Translations under genes and position numbers: made by a program
The notes under the pieces: model-generated
Seen by the model: only the letters and a program-made list of their open reading frames with translations
Databases searched by the model: none
Told to the model about the DNA's origin: nothing
Shown here: piece by piece, positions 45,547 to 53,781 of the stretch
How positions within the stretch are numbered: position 1 is the stretch's first letter
Layout of the letters: each line of letters opens with the position of its first letter
Assembly (NCBI GenBank): GCA_013822735.1
Contig: PNKZ01000018.1
Span: forward strand, 62,001-126,000
DNA length: 64,000 nt
DNA from: Pirellula sp.
Lineage (GTDB): Bacteria; Planctomycetota; Planctomycetia; Pirellulales; PNKZ01
Direction of reading: 5' to 3'

Positions 45547-45671
45547 CCGCTTGTTGCGGCGAGGAGCGTCGCACTTGCCAGGATGGCCGCGTGTCGACCG
45601 CGAGAAGTAATTCTCGCGAGAGGCATGACGTGGAATCTTGCGTCTTATCCACCCGTTCGGGAAACATCCTG

Positions 45672-46436
45672 ATGAATCGACTCGACTCGCTCCTCGAGCA
45701 GAGCGGCGCCGCCGAAGGCGCGCTGCAGCTCGATCACGATTTCGGTTCCGCCGTCGCCCGGCAACATAAGGGCGAACATCCGGCCACGGTCTTCGGGCCG
45801 GTGCATTACGAACGAAACTACGCGTATCCGTTGCTCGTCTGGCTCCACGGCGCCGGGCAAAACGAACGGCAGCTCGTCAAGATTATGCCGCTGGTGAGCC
45901 TGCGCAACTATGTGGCCGTCGCCCCGCGCGGCACGCGACGCTTAGACGAGACATCCGAATCTGCCTTGCAGCGTAATGCCTACACCTGGCCGCGGCACGA
46001 GGGGGACTTCGACGCCGCCGAGCATTGCGTGTTCGACCTGATCGAAGAAGCGCGCCGCCAATATCACGTGGCCCGCCGCCGCATCTTCCTCGCCGGCAGC
46101 GACGCGGGGGGCACCATGGCCTTGCGCATCGCGTTGGCCCACCCCGATCTGTTTGCCGGCGTCCTTTCGCTCGGCGGGGTCTTTCCTTCCGGTCGGGCTC
46201 CGCTGGCCCGGCTCGTCGAGGCCCGCCGGTTGCCGATCTTCCTCGCGCACGGGCGCGACGATGCGAGCTTTTCCGACGAAGCGGTCGGCGCGCAATTGAA
46301 GCTCTTCCATGCCGCCGGCTTGCAAGTGAGCCTGCGTCAGTATCCGGGCGGAGCAAGTCTCGCTCCGCGCATGCTCTCCGACATGGACCGCTGGGTCATG
46401 GACATCGTGACCGGCGGCGCAGCCCGCACGGCGTAG
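45672..46436 (+). CDS. Alpha/beta-hydrolase, phospholipase/carboxylesterase type
   Basis: 254 residues from ATG 45672 (MNRLDSLLEQSG); upstream frame extensions run through a repeat and are unlikely. The esterase pattern is YPLLVWLHGAGQNERQLVKI (oxyanion region), IFLAGSDAGGTMALRIALAH (nucleophile elbow reading G-S-D-A-G, with Ser at the expected site), LPIFLAHGRDDASF (catalytic Asp region) and a C-terminal region without the expected clear His (QYPGGASLAPRML). The missing conserved His near the end leaves activity uncertain. There is no signal peptide, so it is cytosolic. Confidence 0.8.
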   Translation: MNRLDSLLEQSGAAEGALQLDHDFGSAVARQHKGEHPATVFGPVHYERNYAYPLLVWLHGAGQNERQLVKIMPLVSLRNYVAVAPRGTRRLDETSESALQRNAYTWPRHEGDFDAAEHCVFDLIEEARRQYHVARRRIFLAGSDAGGTMALRIALAHPDLFAGVLSLGGVFPSGRAPLARLVEARRLPIFLAHGRDDASFSDEAVGAQLKLFHAAGLQVSLRQYPGGASLAPRMLSDMDRWVMDIVTGGAARTA

Positions 46437-46811
46437 CAGCGCACGTCTTCGCGCTCTGCTGCGCATTGCGGCTAACGAGCGTCGATGTTCGACACTACGT
46501 TCTCCCCCTCTCCATGTCTCCCGCTCTCGCGCATCATGCCGGCGTCGCGAGCCGCGCCGGCAGCCGTCGCCCCGTCGTCCGTCGACCGCTTCCACTTGAA
46601 GCAATCTTGACGCTTTGCGACGAATCTGAGTACAAGTCGCCCGCATTTCCCAGTCTGACTGGTTGCGCGTCGGCGAATTCCTTGGTCGCCGCGCAGTCAG
46701 CACGTCGTTCCGTCTTCCTCGCAGCTTTCCCGACTTGTCTCGCTTCGGCCTCGTTCGCGCACCTTTGCGCGCCGCGACCGCGCACCGTCCGTTGCGTTTG
46801 TCGAGTTTCCC
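46437..46811. other. Intergenic region upstream of the TPR gene
   Basis: 375 bases without a supported gene. The frames across it read as arginine-rich shadows. The only landmark is a possible promoter, TTGACG (46607-46612) and TACAAG (46631-46636) with an 18-base spacer, upstream of the TPR gene. Confidence 0.45.
46607..46636 (+). promoter_or_regulatory. Possible promoter of the TPR gene
   Basis: TTGACG and TACAAG with an 18-base spacer. Five and four of six consensus matches make this a moderate candidate only. Confidence 0.35.
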
Positions 46812-49301
46812 ATGGCGAAATCAGAAAAGCCCGCCGATGCCGCGGCGCCCAAGCCGTCGCTCGTCGACAAGTTGCGAAACATTCGCAACCTGCCGACGTG
46901 GGTGCGCGAGCACAGCATCAAGGCGGCCGTCATTTTCTCGATCGTCTTCTCGCTGATGGGCGCCATGCTCTTCGCTTGGGCCGTGATGAGCGCTAAGCAA
47001 CGACAAGTGGCGCAAGAACTCGCCTTTAGCCCTGACGACATTTACAAAGCGCTCGACGCGGGCGATCTCCCTCGCGCGCTGCAAATTGCGCAACACGTGG
47101 CGCGCTCCGGCAACGTGTCGGTGCACAATAGCGGCACGCCCGAATATGTATTCGGCGTTGCGGCGCTCCGTAAAGCCGATACGCCGCTGGAAGCGCAGCA
47201 GCATCGCGCGTATCAGATCGCCGCCCATTGGTTCGAAGAAGCCTATCACCAAGGCGTGCCCGACGGTCGCCGTCCGGAGTTGGTATATCTCACGGCCAAG
47301 AGCATGTACCTTGCGAAGCGCTACACGGAAGCGGTGCCGCTCTTGCGCGAGGCGCTGCCGATCAATAAGCAATTTGCCGTCGAACTGCATCGCTATCTGG
47401 GTCGCGCTTTGTACTTGCAGGCCACGCCGGTATTCGCCGAGTCGCTTGCCGAGCTGACCTTGTTGCTCGGTGAGAAGCGCATCGATCCGCAAGACCGCTT
47501 GCGCGCTCTGGCCGATCGGGCCGAGGTGCTCCTGAGGCTGGGGCGATTCGACGACGCCCGCGCCGATCTCAAGCAGATTCCCGCCGACTCGCACGAACAT
47601 GCCGAAGGGGTGCTGCTCGAAGGTCGTATCTTGTTGCAAGAAGCGCGGCTTGCCGCGGGCATTAAGGGAGACGAGGCGCTGTTGTCGCCGTCGTCCGTCG
47701 AAGCTTTGCCGCAGCTCACGAAGGAAGCGCAAGAAAAGCTCAAGGCCGCGCTCGTTTGTGTTGCGGAAGCGAAGCGGCTCGACAAGCTCTCGTCGATTCT
47801 CACGCCGCAGGCCTACTATGTGGCCGGGCTTTGCGAAGACGGGCTCGGCAACCTGGAAGCAGCGGCCGAAAGTTATCACCAAGCCTACCGTCGCGCGGTC
47901 GATTCGCCCGAGGGCTTCGCCGCTCGCGTGCAATCGGCGCATTTGGCGCGACGCCGCAATCGGGCCGACGACGCCGTCGCGCTCTACGACGAAGTCTTGC
48001 AGGAACTCGGCCCGCTGGTGCGCTACAGCAACCGCTGGACTTCGCTCCCGGAGCTTCGTGCGCGGCTGCTCATCGCCTATCAAGACTTCTTCCATCGCAA
48101 GCAGTTTGCGGCTTCGGCAAAGTTCGCCGATTTGCTGCCGCGCTTGCTCGACGAAGACTTAGCCGTGCAGTTTGCCGCCGATGCGCACGCCGCCTGGGCG
48201 CGGCAGCTCGTCGCCGAAAGCCCTCAAGGAGAGTTTTCCGAGCGGCACCCGCCGGAAGCGGTGCGCGATCAGTTCCGCATCGCCGCGAAGCTTCATGAAC
48301 GTTTGGCCGAGCTTCGGTTTACGCAACGCGACTACCCGGAAAACATCTGGATCTCGGCGAAGTACTACCTGCAAGGTCGCGACTACGACAACGCGGCTCG
48401 TCTGTTGCGAAAGTATCTCGACGTCGAGACCCGCGCCCATCACGCCGAGGCGTTGGTCGGTCTGGCGGAAGTGATGCTGACGAAGGAAAAGCACGCCGAA
48501 GCTTTGGCGTTGCTCAAGCAATGCCTCGACACCTATCCGCGCGATGCGGCCGTGTATCGAGCGCGATTGCTGTTGGCCGATCTCTACGTGGAGCTCAACC
48601 AATGGGATCAGGCGGAGAAGATGCTCTTGGAGAACCTCAACTCCGATACGCTCACTCCCAATTCCGAAGAATGGCGCCGTTCGCTGTTTGCTCTCGGTCG
48701 TATTTTGTACGACAAGAATCGCTATCCGGAAGCCGCCGCTCGTCTGGATGAAGCGGTCGAGCGCTATCCGACGGACCCCGACGCCATCGAAGCTCGCTAC
48801 TGTGCGGGGGAAGCGCATCGCCGAGTGGCGCAGAAGATCGTCGACGAGGTTCCCGCCAACGCGCTTCCGGCCGAACGTGCGAAGCTGATGCGCACCGTCG
48901 CCGAACAATTCGAGCGCGCCCTCAAGCGTTTCGACGAAACCATTCAAGCGGCCCGCACGCCGGACATCGCCGCAGGGGACGAGGCCGGCCGGATTGCAAT
49001 GCTCCGCAATGCGCTCTTCGGCCGAGGCGCCATCTTGCACGCGCTGGGGCGCTATGAAGATGCGCTGCGCGCCTATCAAACCGCGATCGCCGCGTTTCCG
49101 CAATCGCCCGCCGTACTCGACGCCTATTTACAGATGGCCGACTGCCATCGCCGACAAGAGCGGCCGATCGAGGCCCGCGGCACCGTCGAACAAGCCAAGC
49201 TGGTTCTGAATCGTTTGCCGAAAGACGCGACGTTTGATTCCGTGAGCAACTACACCCGCGAAGAATGGGGCAAGTTGCTCGATACGCTCAGTTCGCTCTG
49301 A
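46812..49301 (+). CDS. Membrane-anchored tetratricopeptide repeat protein
   Basis: 829 residues. A cytosolic basic N-terminus is followed by one transmembrane helix (about residues 37-60, IKAAVIFSIVFSLMGAMLFA). The rest is an array of TPR-like helical pairs: MYLAKRYTEAVPLLREALPI, DNAARLLRKYLDVETRAHHA, HAEALALLKQCLDTYPRDAA, NRYPEAAARLDEAVERYPTD and GRYEDALRAYQTAIAAFPQS. This many TPRs usually form a superhelical protein-binding scaffold. No partner is evident, although it sits directly upstream of the flagellar genes and has no flagellar hallmark. Confidence 0.85.
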   Translation: MAKSEKPADAAAPKPSLVDKLRNIRNLPTWVREHSIKAAVIFSIVFSLMGAMLFAWAVMSAKQRQVAQELAFSPDDIYKALDAGDLPRALQIAQHVARSGNVSVHNSGTPEYVFGVAALRKADTPLEAQQHRAYQIAAHWFEEAYHQGVPDGRRPELVYLTAKSMYLAKRYTEAVPLLREALPINKQFAVELHRYLGRALYLQATPVFAESLAELTLLLGEKRIDPQDRLRALADRAEVLLRLGRFDDARADLKQIPADSHEHAEGVLLEGRILLQEARLAAGIKGDEALLSPSSVEALPQLTKEAQEKLKAALVCVAEAKRLDKLSSILTPQAYYVAGLCEDGLGNLEAAAESYHQAYRRAVDSPEGFAARVQSAHLARRRNRADDAVALYDEVLQELGPLVRYSNRWTSLPELRARLLIAYQDFFHRKQFAASAKFADLLPRLLDEDLAVQFAADAHAAWARQLVAESPQGEFSERHPPEAVRDQFRIAAKLHERLAELRFTQRDYPENIWISAKYYLQGRDYDNAARLLRKYLDVETRAHHAEALVGLAEVMLTKEKHAEALALLKQCLDTYPRDAAVYRARLLLADLYVELNQWDQAEKMLLENLNSDTLTPNSEEWRRSLFALGRILYDKNRYPEAAARLDEAVERYPTDPDAIEARYCAGEAHRRVAQKIVDEVPANALPAERAKLMRTVAEQFERALKRFDETIQAARTPDIAAGDEAGRIAMLRNALFGRGAILHALGRYEDALRAYQTAIAAFPQSPAVLDAYLQMADCHRRQERPIEARGTVEQAKLVLNRLPKDATFDSVSNYTREEWGKLLDTLSSL

Positions 49302-49357
49302 CCGCCGCACCGCCGATTGTTTACGTCTCACAAGTTATCCAGCCGCCGAAGTCTTTC

Positions 49358-49810
49358 ATGACGCAGACCACGACCAAACTCGTCGAGTGCATGGTTCGCA
49401 AGCACGATTGCTTGACGCAATTGCTTGCGCTCGGCGCGCGACAGCGCGAACTCATCGAAACCGGCGAGATGACGCAGCTTCTCAACGTGCTGGCGGAGAA
49501 GCAGCGGAGCATCGCTCTGCTACATGAGTGTGAACAGGATCTCGATCCGTTTCGCGACGACGATCCCGCCCGCCGCGTTTGGGCCGGGGAAGCGGAACGC
49601 TTGCATTGCGCCGGCTTGCAGGGTCGCTGCGAACGGATGTTCGAAGAAGTGCTGGCCTGCGAGAAGCATTGCGAAGAAGCCTTGCGCCGTCGGCGCGATG
49701 AAACGGCGAAGCAGCTTTCCGCGGTGCATACCGGCGGCGCGGTTCACAACGCCTACACCGATACGGGACCTGCGTCCGCCTCGATCCTCGATCTTTCGGC
49801 CGAATTCTAA
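49358..49810 (+). CDS. flgN: FlgN-like flagellar export chaperone
   Basis: 150 residues from ATG 49358 (MTQTTTKLVECMVRKHDCLT). It is all-helical with no other motif: LLALGARQRELIETGEMTQL, NVLAEKQRSIALLHECEQDL and CEKHCEEALRRRRDETAKQL. This matches the FlgN fold, which chaperones the hook-filament junction proteins FlgK and FlgL to the export gate. Such small coiled-coil proteins are hard to assign by eye. The support is its position, 9 bases upstream of the kinase gene that heads the flagellar block, and its length. Confidence 0.65.
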   Translation: MTQTTTKLVECMVRKHDCLTQLLALGARQRELIETGEMTQLLNVLAEKQRSIALLHECEQDLDPFRDDDPARRVWAGEAERLHCAGLQGRCERMFEEVLACEKHCEEALRRRRDETAKQLSAVHTGGAVHNAYTDTGPASASILDLSAEF

Positions 49811-49819
49811 GGTGCTGCC

Positions 49820-50749
49820 ATGACTCAAGAGATGCAGAGCCGAGAACCGTTTCGTGACGACTTCGCAGCCCGAGCTCCCGCTGCGTCTGCCGCCGGAGCG
49901 GAACGTGACGAACTTCACGCGCCGACGATTCCGTTGCACCAATGGGAAACGATCATCGACGCTTGGCAAGAAGCTACGGCGCGCTTGGAGCAAACGCACG
50001 ATGCGCTCCGTGGGGAAGTGGCCCGGCTCACCGACGAACTGGCCGTGAAGAATCGCGAACTAGCGCGCAAGAATCGCCTGGCCGACCTCGGGCAGATTGC
50101 ATCGCACGTGGCGCACGAAGTTCGCAACAACCTGGTGCCCGTCTCGCTCTACGCGGGCGTGCTCCGCCGCCAGATGGCCGACCGGCCCGAGTCGATAGAA
50201 GTGTTGCAACGGATCGAGGCCGGCCTCACCGCGCTCGACGCCATGGTGCACGACATGCTCAACTTCACGGCCGAGCGTACGCCGCAGCCGACGCGCGTGC
50301 CGGTGCGAGAGCTGCTCGACGATTTGCTCGCAGGACTTGCTCCGCAATGCTCGGCGCAAGGTATTCGGGTGGCCGTCGATGCCCCGCGCTCGCTCGTGGT
50401 CGAGGCCGATCGCGAAGCGCTGCGACGTACGTTGCTCAACCTCGTGCTGAACGCCGTCGATGCGATGCCGACCGGCGGCGACTTAGTGCTCACGGCCGTC
50501 GATTGTCGCACTTGCGTCGAAATCGAAGTCGCCGACTCCGGCACAGGGCTCACGGATGAAGCGCGGCGTCGCGCGTTTGAGCCCTTCTTCACGACCAAGG
50601 CCTCGGGCATCGGGCTCGGTTTGGCGATCGTACAGCGACTGATGGAAGCGCACGGCGGCGCGATCACCGTTTGTAATTGTCCCGACGGCGGGGCGGCGTT
50701 CACCGTGCGGCTGCCGCGCCACGCCGCACGCTTGGAGGCCGCCGCATGA
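49820..50749 (+). CDS. Cytosolic FlrB-like sensor histidine kinase
   Basis: 309 residues without membrane segments or a PAS domain. A coiled-coil region (about residues 45-90) leads into the H box ASHVAHEVRNN (phospho-acceptor H99), followed by the N box LLNLVLNAVDAMPTGG, G1 VADSGTGL, F box RRAFEPFFTTKASG and G2 IGLGLAIV. Soluble FlrB/AtoS-class kinases of this kind control polar flagella by phosphorylating a sigma-54 activator. Here the activator gene overlaps it by four bases (ATGA), so the two are one signalling unit. The input signal is not visible. Confidence 0.9.
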   Translation: MTQEMQSREPFRDDFAARAPAASAAGAERDELHAPTIPLHQWETIIDAWQEATARLEQTHDALRGEVARLTDELAVKNRELARKNRLADLGQIASHVAHEVRNNLVPVSLYAGVLRRQMADRPESIEVLQRIEAGLTALDAMVHDMLNFTAERTPQPTRVPVRELLDDLLAGLAPQCSAQGIRVAVDAPRSLVVEADREALRRTLLNLVLNAVDAMPTGGDLVLTAVDCRTCVEIEVADSGTGLTDEARRRAFEPFFTTKASGIGLGLAIVQRLMEAHGGAITVCNCPDGGAAFTVRLPRHAARLEAAA

Positions 50750-52176
50750 CCAAGCGCTTACTCAAGCTCCACAGCGCCGGCGAGCCGGCCCCGCGCGTGC
50801 TCGTCGTCGACGATCACGCTCAAGCGCGCGAATCGGTCGCTTTTACGTTGAAGCAGGCCGGCTACGCCGTGCAAAGTTGCGCGAGCGCCGTCGAAGCGCT
50901 CAAGCGGCTCGAGCGCGAGTCGGCGGACGTCGTCGTCACCGATTTGAAGATGCCGGGCATGACCGGCGTCGAGCTGCTGGGCGAACTGAAAAAGCGTCGC
51001 CATCCGGCACAAGTGATCCTGGTTACCGCCTATGCGACGGTGGAAACGGCCGTCGAAGCGATGCGCCAAGGGGCGTTCGACTTCTTGGAGAAGCCGTTTG
51101 CGTTGGAAGCGCTCGAAGACTTGGTCGGCCGCGCGGTGCAAGCCGGACGTACGATGCCGGCGATTGCGAATAATGTCGCGGCGGTTGAAGCGAGCGCGCT
51201 CGAAGGGCCGGCAATCATCGGCGCCAGCCCGCAAATGCAAGCGTTGCGCGTGCGGATGGCCCGCGCCGCGGCGACGGAAGAAACCGTGTTGATTTGCGGC
51301 GAGAGCGGCACGGGCAAAGAGCTCGTGGCCCGCACCGTGCATGCGCTCGGCGCGCGTGCGCAAAAGCCGTTCGTCGGATTGAACTGCCCGGCGATGTCGG
51401 CGCACCTGATGGAAAGCGAACTCTTCGGACACGAGCGCGGAGCGTTCACGGGAGCCGACGTGCGGCGCGCGGGCCGCTTCGAAACGGCCGGCGGCGGTTC
51501 GATCTTGCTCGACGAAGTGACGGAGCTCGATCTGCCGCTGCAAGCGAAGCTGCTGCGAGTCCTGCAAGAGCGATCGTTCGAGCGCGTCGGCTCGAGTGAG
51601 ACGATTCAGGTGGATGCTCGCGTGCTGGCGACGACCAACCGTGACTTGCGTCGGGCCGTGGCCGAGGGGAAGTTTCGCGAAGACTTGTATTATCGTTTGG
51701 CGGTGATTCCGCTGGTGGTGCCGCCGCTGCGCGAGCGAGCCGGCGACGTGCCGGAATTGTTGGAATACTTTCTCCGTCAGGCGGAGCAGCGCGTCGGCGG
51801 CGCCCATGCGGAGCTCTCGCGCGGCGCGCTCGACATGCTTTGCGACTATCACTGGCCGGGGAACGTGCGTGAACTGCAGAACTTGATGACTCGCGCGGTT
51901 GTGCTCGGCGGCGAAGGCCCGATCTTGGCCGACGATCTGCGTTCCTGGCTCCTCGACGAACCGGAACGCGGGGTAGCCGCGTCGAGTGCGGAAGTTCCCG
52001 TCGGATTGAGCCTGCAGGAGATGGAGCGGCGACTGATCGAAGCGACGCTGGAACGTTTCGACGGCCACCGAGCCCGGACGGCGGAAGCCTTAGGAATTGG
52101 GCTTCGCACGCTGACTGCGAAGATTAAAGAGTACGGCTATTCCGACAACGGACGTCGTTTGGCGAGGGCAGGCTGA
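50746..52176 (+). CDS. FlrC/NtrC-type sigma-54 response regulator
   Basis: 476 residues. The receiver domain has acidic pocket VVDDHAQARES, phospho-acceptor in VVVTDLKMPG (D66) and LEKPF (K116). The AAA+ domain has Walker A CGESGTGKELVARTV (about residues 183-197), the GAFTGA loop in ERGAFTGADVRRAGRF that contacts sigma-54, Walker B GGGSILLDEVTEL and the sensor arginine in LPLRERAGDVPELL-like PPLRERAGDVPELLEYF. The C-terminal Fis-type HTH reads HRARTAEALGIGLRTLTAKI. It should activate the sigma-54 promoter 208 bases downstream. It is co-encoded with the kinase by ATGA overlap. Confidence 0.95.
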   Translation: MTKRLLKLHSAGEPAPRVLVVDDHAQARESVAFTLKQAGYAVQSCASAVEALKRLERESADVVVTDLKMPGMTGVELLGELKKRRHPAQVILVTAYATVETAVEAMRQGAFDFLEKPFALEALEDLVGRAVQAGRTMPAIANNVAAVEASALEGPAIIGASPQMQALRVRMARAAATEETVLICGESGTGKELVARTVHALGARAQKPFVGLNCPAMSAHLMESELFGHERGAFTGADVRRAGRFETAGGGSILLDEVTELDLPLQAKLLRVLQERSFERVGSSETIQVDARVLATTNRDLRRAVAEGKFREDLYYRLAVIPLVVPPLRERAGDVPELLEYFLRQAEQRVGGAHAELSRGALDMLCDYHWPGNVRELQNLMTRAVVLGGEGPILADDLRSWLLDEPERGVAASSAEVPVGLSLQEMERRLIEATLERFDGHRARTAEALGIGLRTLTAKIKEYGYSDNGRRLARAG

Positions 52177-52383
52177 TGCATATCAGGATCCCGAATACCG
52201 CGGAATTTCGCGCGAAATCGGCCGCTTGCGATGCGCCGATTCTGCGCGTGGGCAGTGCCGGCGGGGCCGCACAGTTTTACAACCGCGCCGGCTCCGAACC
52301 GCGGCGCGAAATCGCAATCGTCAAGCAGCGCCGGCACTTAGGTTCACCGCGGTGCGTCGGTTGCGGCACCCCGGCGGCGCGTG

Positions 52384-52399
52384 CGGCACGGACGTTGCA
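52384..52399 (+). promoter_or_regulatory. Sigma-54 promoter of the flgB operon
   Basis: CGGCACGGACGTTGCA matches the sigma-54 consensus (TGGCACG, four bases, TTGCA) except for the first base. The invariant GG (52385-52386) and GC (52397-52398) are separated by the required ten bases. Transcription would start near 52410, 23 bases before flgB, whose Shine-Dalgarno GGGAGGAGG is at 52416-52424. A sigma-54 activator with an intact GAFTGA loop is encoded immediately upstream. Confidence 0.85.
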
Positions 52400-52432
52400 T
52401 TGCAGCCAACATATCGGGAGGAGGCACGTCGG

Positions 52433-52858
52433 ATGTTAAACGAAATGTTTGCAAACTCGCCGATTCCGGTACTTGAGCAGTTGGTGAACTTCGCCCAGGC
52501 GCGCCACGGCGTGCTGGCCTCGAACGTCGCCAACATCGACACGCCGGGCTACCGCACGAAGGACCTGTCGACGGACCAGTTTCAAGCGAAGCTAAAGGCG
52601 GCGATCGGCGAACGGGATTCCGGCGGCGTCGGCTCGCTGGGAGGCGGACCGCTGGTATCGGGAGAGCAGATTGCGAGCGATCCGTTTGCCAAGGTGAGCG
52701 ACAACATGAACAACATTTTGTACCACGATGATAGCAACGTCGGCCTGGAGCAGCAGGTCGCCGCGATCACGAAGAACCATATGCAGCACAACTTGGCTTT
52801 GACGATCCTCAACAGCCAATTTCGCTTGCTGCAAACGGCGGTGTCGGAACGAGCTTAG
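52433..52858 (+). CDS. flgB: Flagellar basal-body rod protein FlgB
   Basis: 141 residues from ATG 52433, behind a strong GGGAGGAGG. The N-terminal D0 motif is intact: LVNFAQARHGVLASNVANID then TPGYRTKDLSTDQFQAKLKA. The C-terminus ends LALTILNSQFRLLQTAVSER, the paired helix that packs in the rod. FlgB forms the proximal rod on top of the MS ring and is exported by the flagellar type III system. It is the first gene after the sigma-54 promoter. Confidence 0.93.
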   Translation: MLNEMFANSPIPVLEQLVNFAQARHGVLASNVANIDTPGYRTKDLSTDQFQAKLKAAIGERDSGGVGSLGGGPLVSGEQIASDPFAKVSDNMNNILYHDDSNVGLEQQVAAITKNHMQHNLALTILNSQFRLLQTAVSERA

Positions 52859-52901
52859 CGCGCAGGCCACTCCTCACTAACATTCCCCCCGGCGGTATGC
52901 C

Positions 52902-53324
52902 ATGTTTTCTTCCCTCGACGTCAGTACCAGTGCTTTGGTCGCGCAGCGGATGCGACTCAACGCCGTTTCGAGCAACATTGCCAACATGGCGACTACGCGC
53001 AACGAAGCCGGCGAATCCGTGCCCTACGAGCCGCGCTACGTCGTATTTGAAGCGGCGCCGGATATCGGCAACGCGCCGGGTACGGCAGGCGTGCGGGTGG
53101 CGGAAATCGGCAGCGAGCCGCAGGAACCGATTTGGAAGTTTCAGCCGGGACATCAAGACGCCGTGAAAGAAGGTCCTCGGGCCGGTTGGGTCGCCTTTCC
53201 GCGCGTGAGCATGATGACTGAATTCACCGACGCCATCGAAACCACGCGGGCCTATGAAGCCAACGTCGGCGTCATCGAAGTTACGAAGGACATTACCCAA
53301 CAGACCTTGCGGATTCTCGCTTAA
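52902..53324 (+). CDS. flgC: Flagellar basal-body rod protein FlgC
   Basis: 140 residues. The N-terminus MFSSLDVSTSALVAQRMRLN and VSSNIANMATTRNEAGESVP give the rod signature. The C-terminus VSMMTEFTDAIETTRAYEAN followed by VIEVTKDITQQTLRIL is typical of FlgC. It polymerises with FlgB, FlgF and FlgG into the proximal rod. It lies 43 bases after flgB. Confidence 0.94.
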   Translation: MFSSLDVSTSALVAQRMRLNAVSSNIANMATTRNEAGESVPYEPRYVVFEAAPDIGNAPGTAGVRVAEIGSEPQEPIWKFQPGHQDAVKEGPRAGWVAFPRVSMMTEFTDAIETTRAYEANVGVIEVTKDITQQTLRILA

Positions 53325-53372
53325 CCGTAGTTCGCGCTGTTTGCTCCCGTCGCATCTTAACGAAGTAGTCGT

Positions 53373-53678
53373 ATGTCGCTCTCGATCCAGAACCTCAACT
53401 CGTCGCTGCCGGCCGTGCCGATGCCGCCGACGATCGGCAAAGCCGATTCGACGCAGGGTGGTTCGTTTGCCGGCTACCTGATGGATTCGTTGAAGCAGGT
53501 CAACTCGATGCAGGCCGAAGCGAATCACGCGGTGGAAACGTTGTCGGTCGGCGGCGATGTGAACCCGGCGGAAGTACTGACGGCCGTACAAAAAGCCGAC
53601 CTCGCGTTTCGTCTGACGATGCAGATTCGCAATAAGCTCGTGTCGGCGTATCAAGAAATTCAAAACATTCGCATTTAG
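53373..53678 (+). CDS. fliE: Flagellar hook-basal body protein FliE
   Basis: 101 residues. Family features are FAGYLMDSLKQVNSMQAEAN, the LSVGGDVNPAEVLTAVQKAD segment and the C-terminal FRLTMQIRNKLVSAYQEIQN. FliE is the adaptor between the MS ring and the rod and is exported early. The order flgB-flgC-fliE-fliF is the conserved one across bacteria. Confidence 0.94.
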   Translation: MSLSIQNLNSSLPAVPMPPTIGKADSTQGGSFAGYLMDSLKQVNSMQAEANHAVETLSVGGDVNPAEVLTAVQKADLAFRLTMQIRNKLVSAYQEIQNIRI

Positions 53679-53781
53679 TAGATTGTCGCTCCTGACGTTT
53701 TTCCTCTGACGCTCGAAGTTTTCACAACCTGATCGCCCTCCGACGATGCATGATGCGTCGTCGCCACGCGGAGTTCCACGG

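Noticed and set aside
46025-46996. 323-codon + strand frame between the esterase and TPR genes
   Set aside because: It runs through the end of the esterase gene and the intergenic gap with Arg/Ser/Pro-rich shadow composition.
52338-52355. Second sigma-54-like sequence CGGCACTTAGGTTCAC
   Set aside because: The required GC at -12 is absent (CA instead), unlike the better site at 52384-52399.
52176-52439. 87-codon frame starting at the stop codon of the response regulator
   Set aside because: Arg/Ala-rich composition with no ribosome binding site. It spans the sigma-54 promoter and would end inside flgB. Better read as the operon leader.
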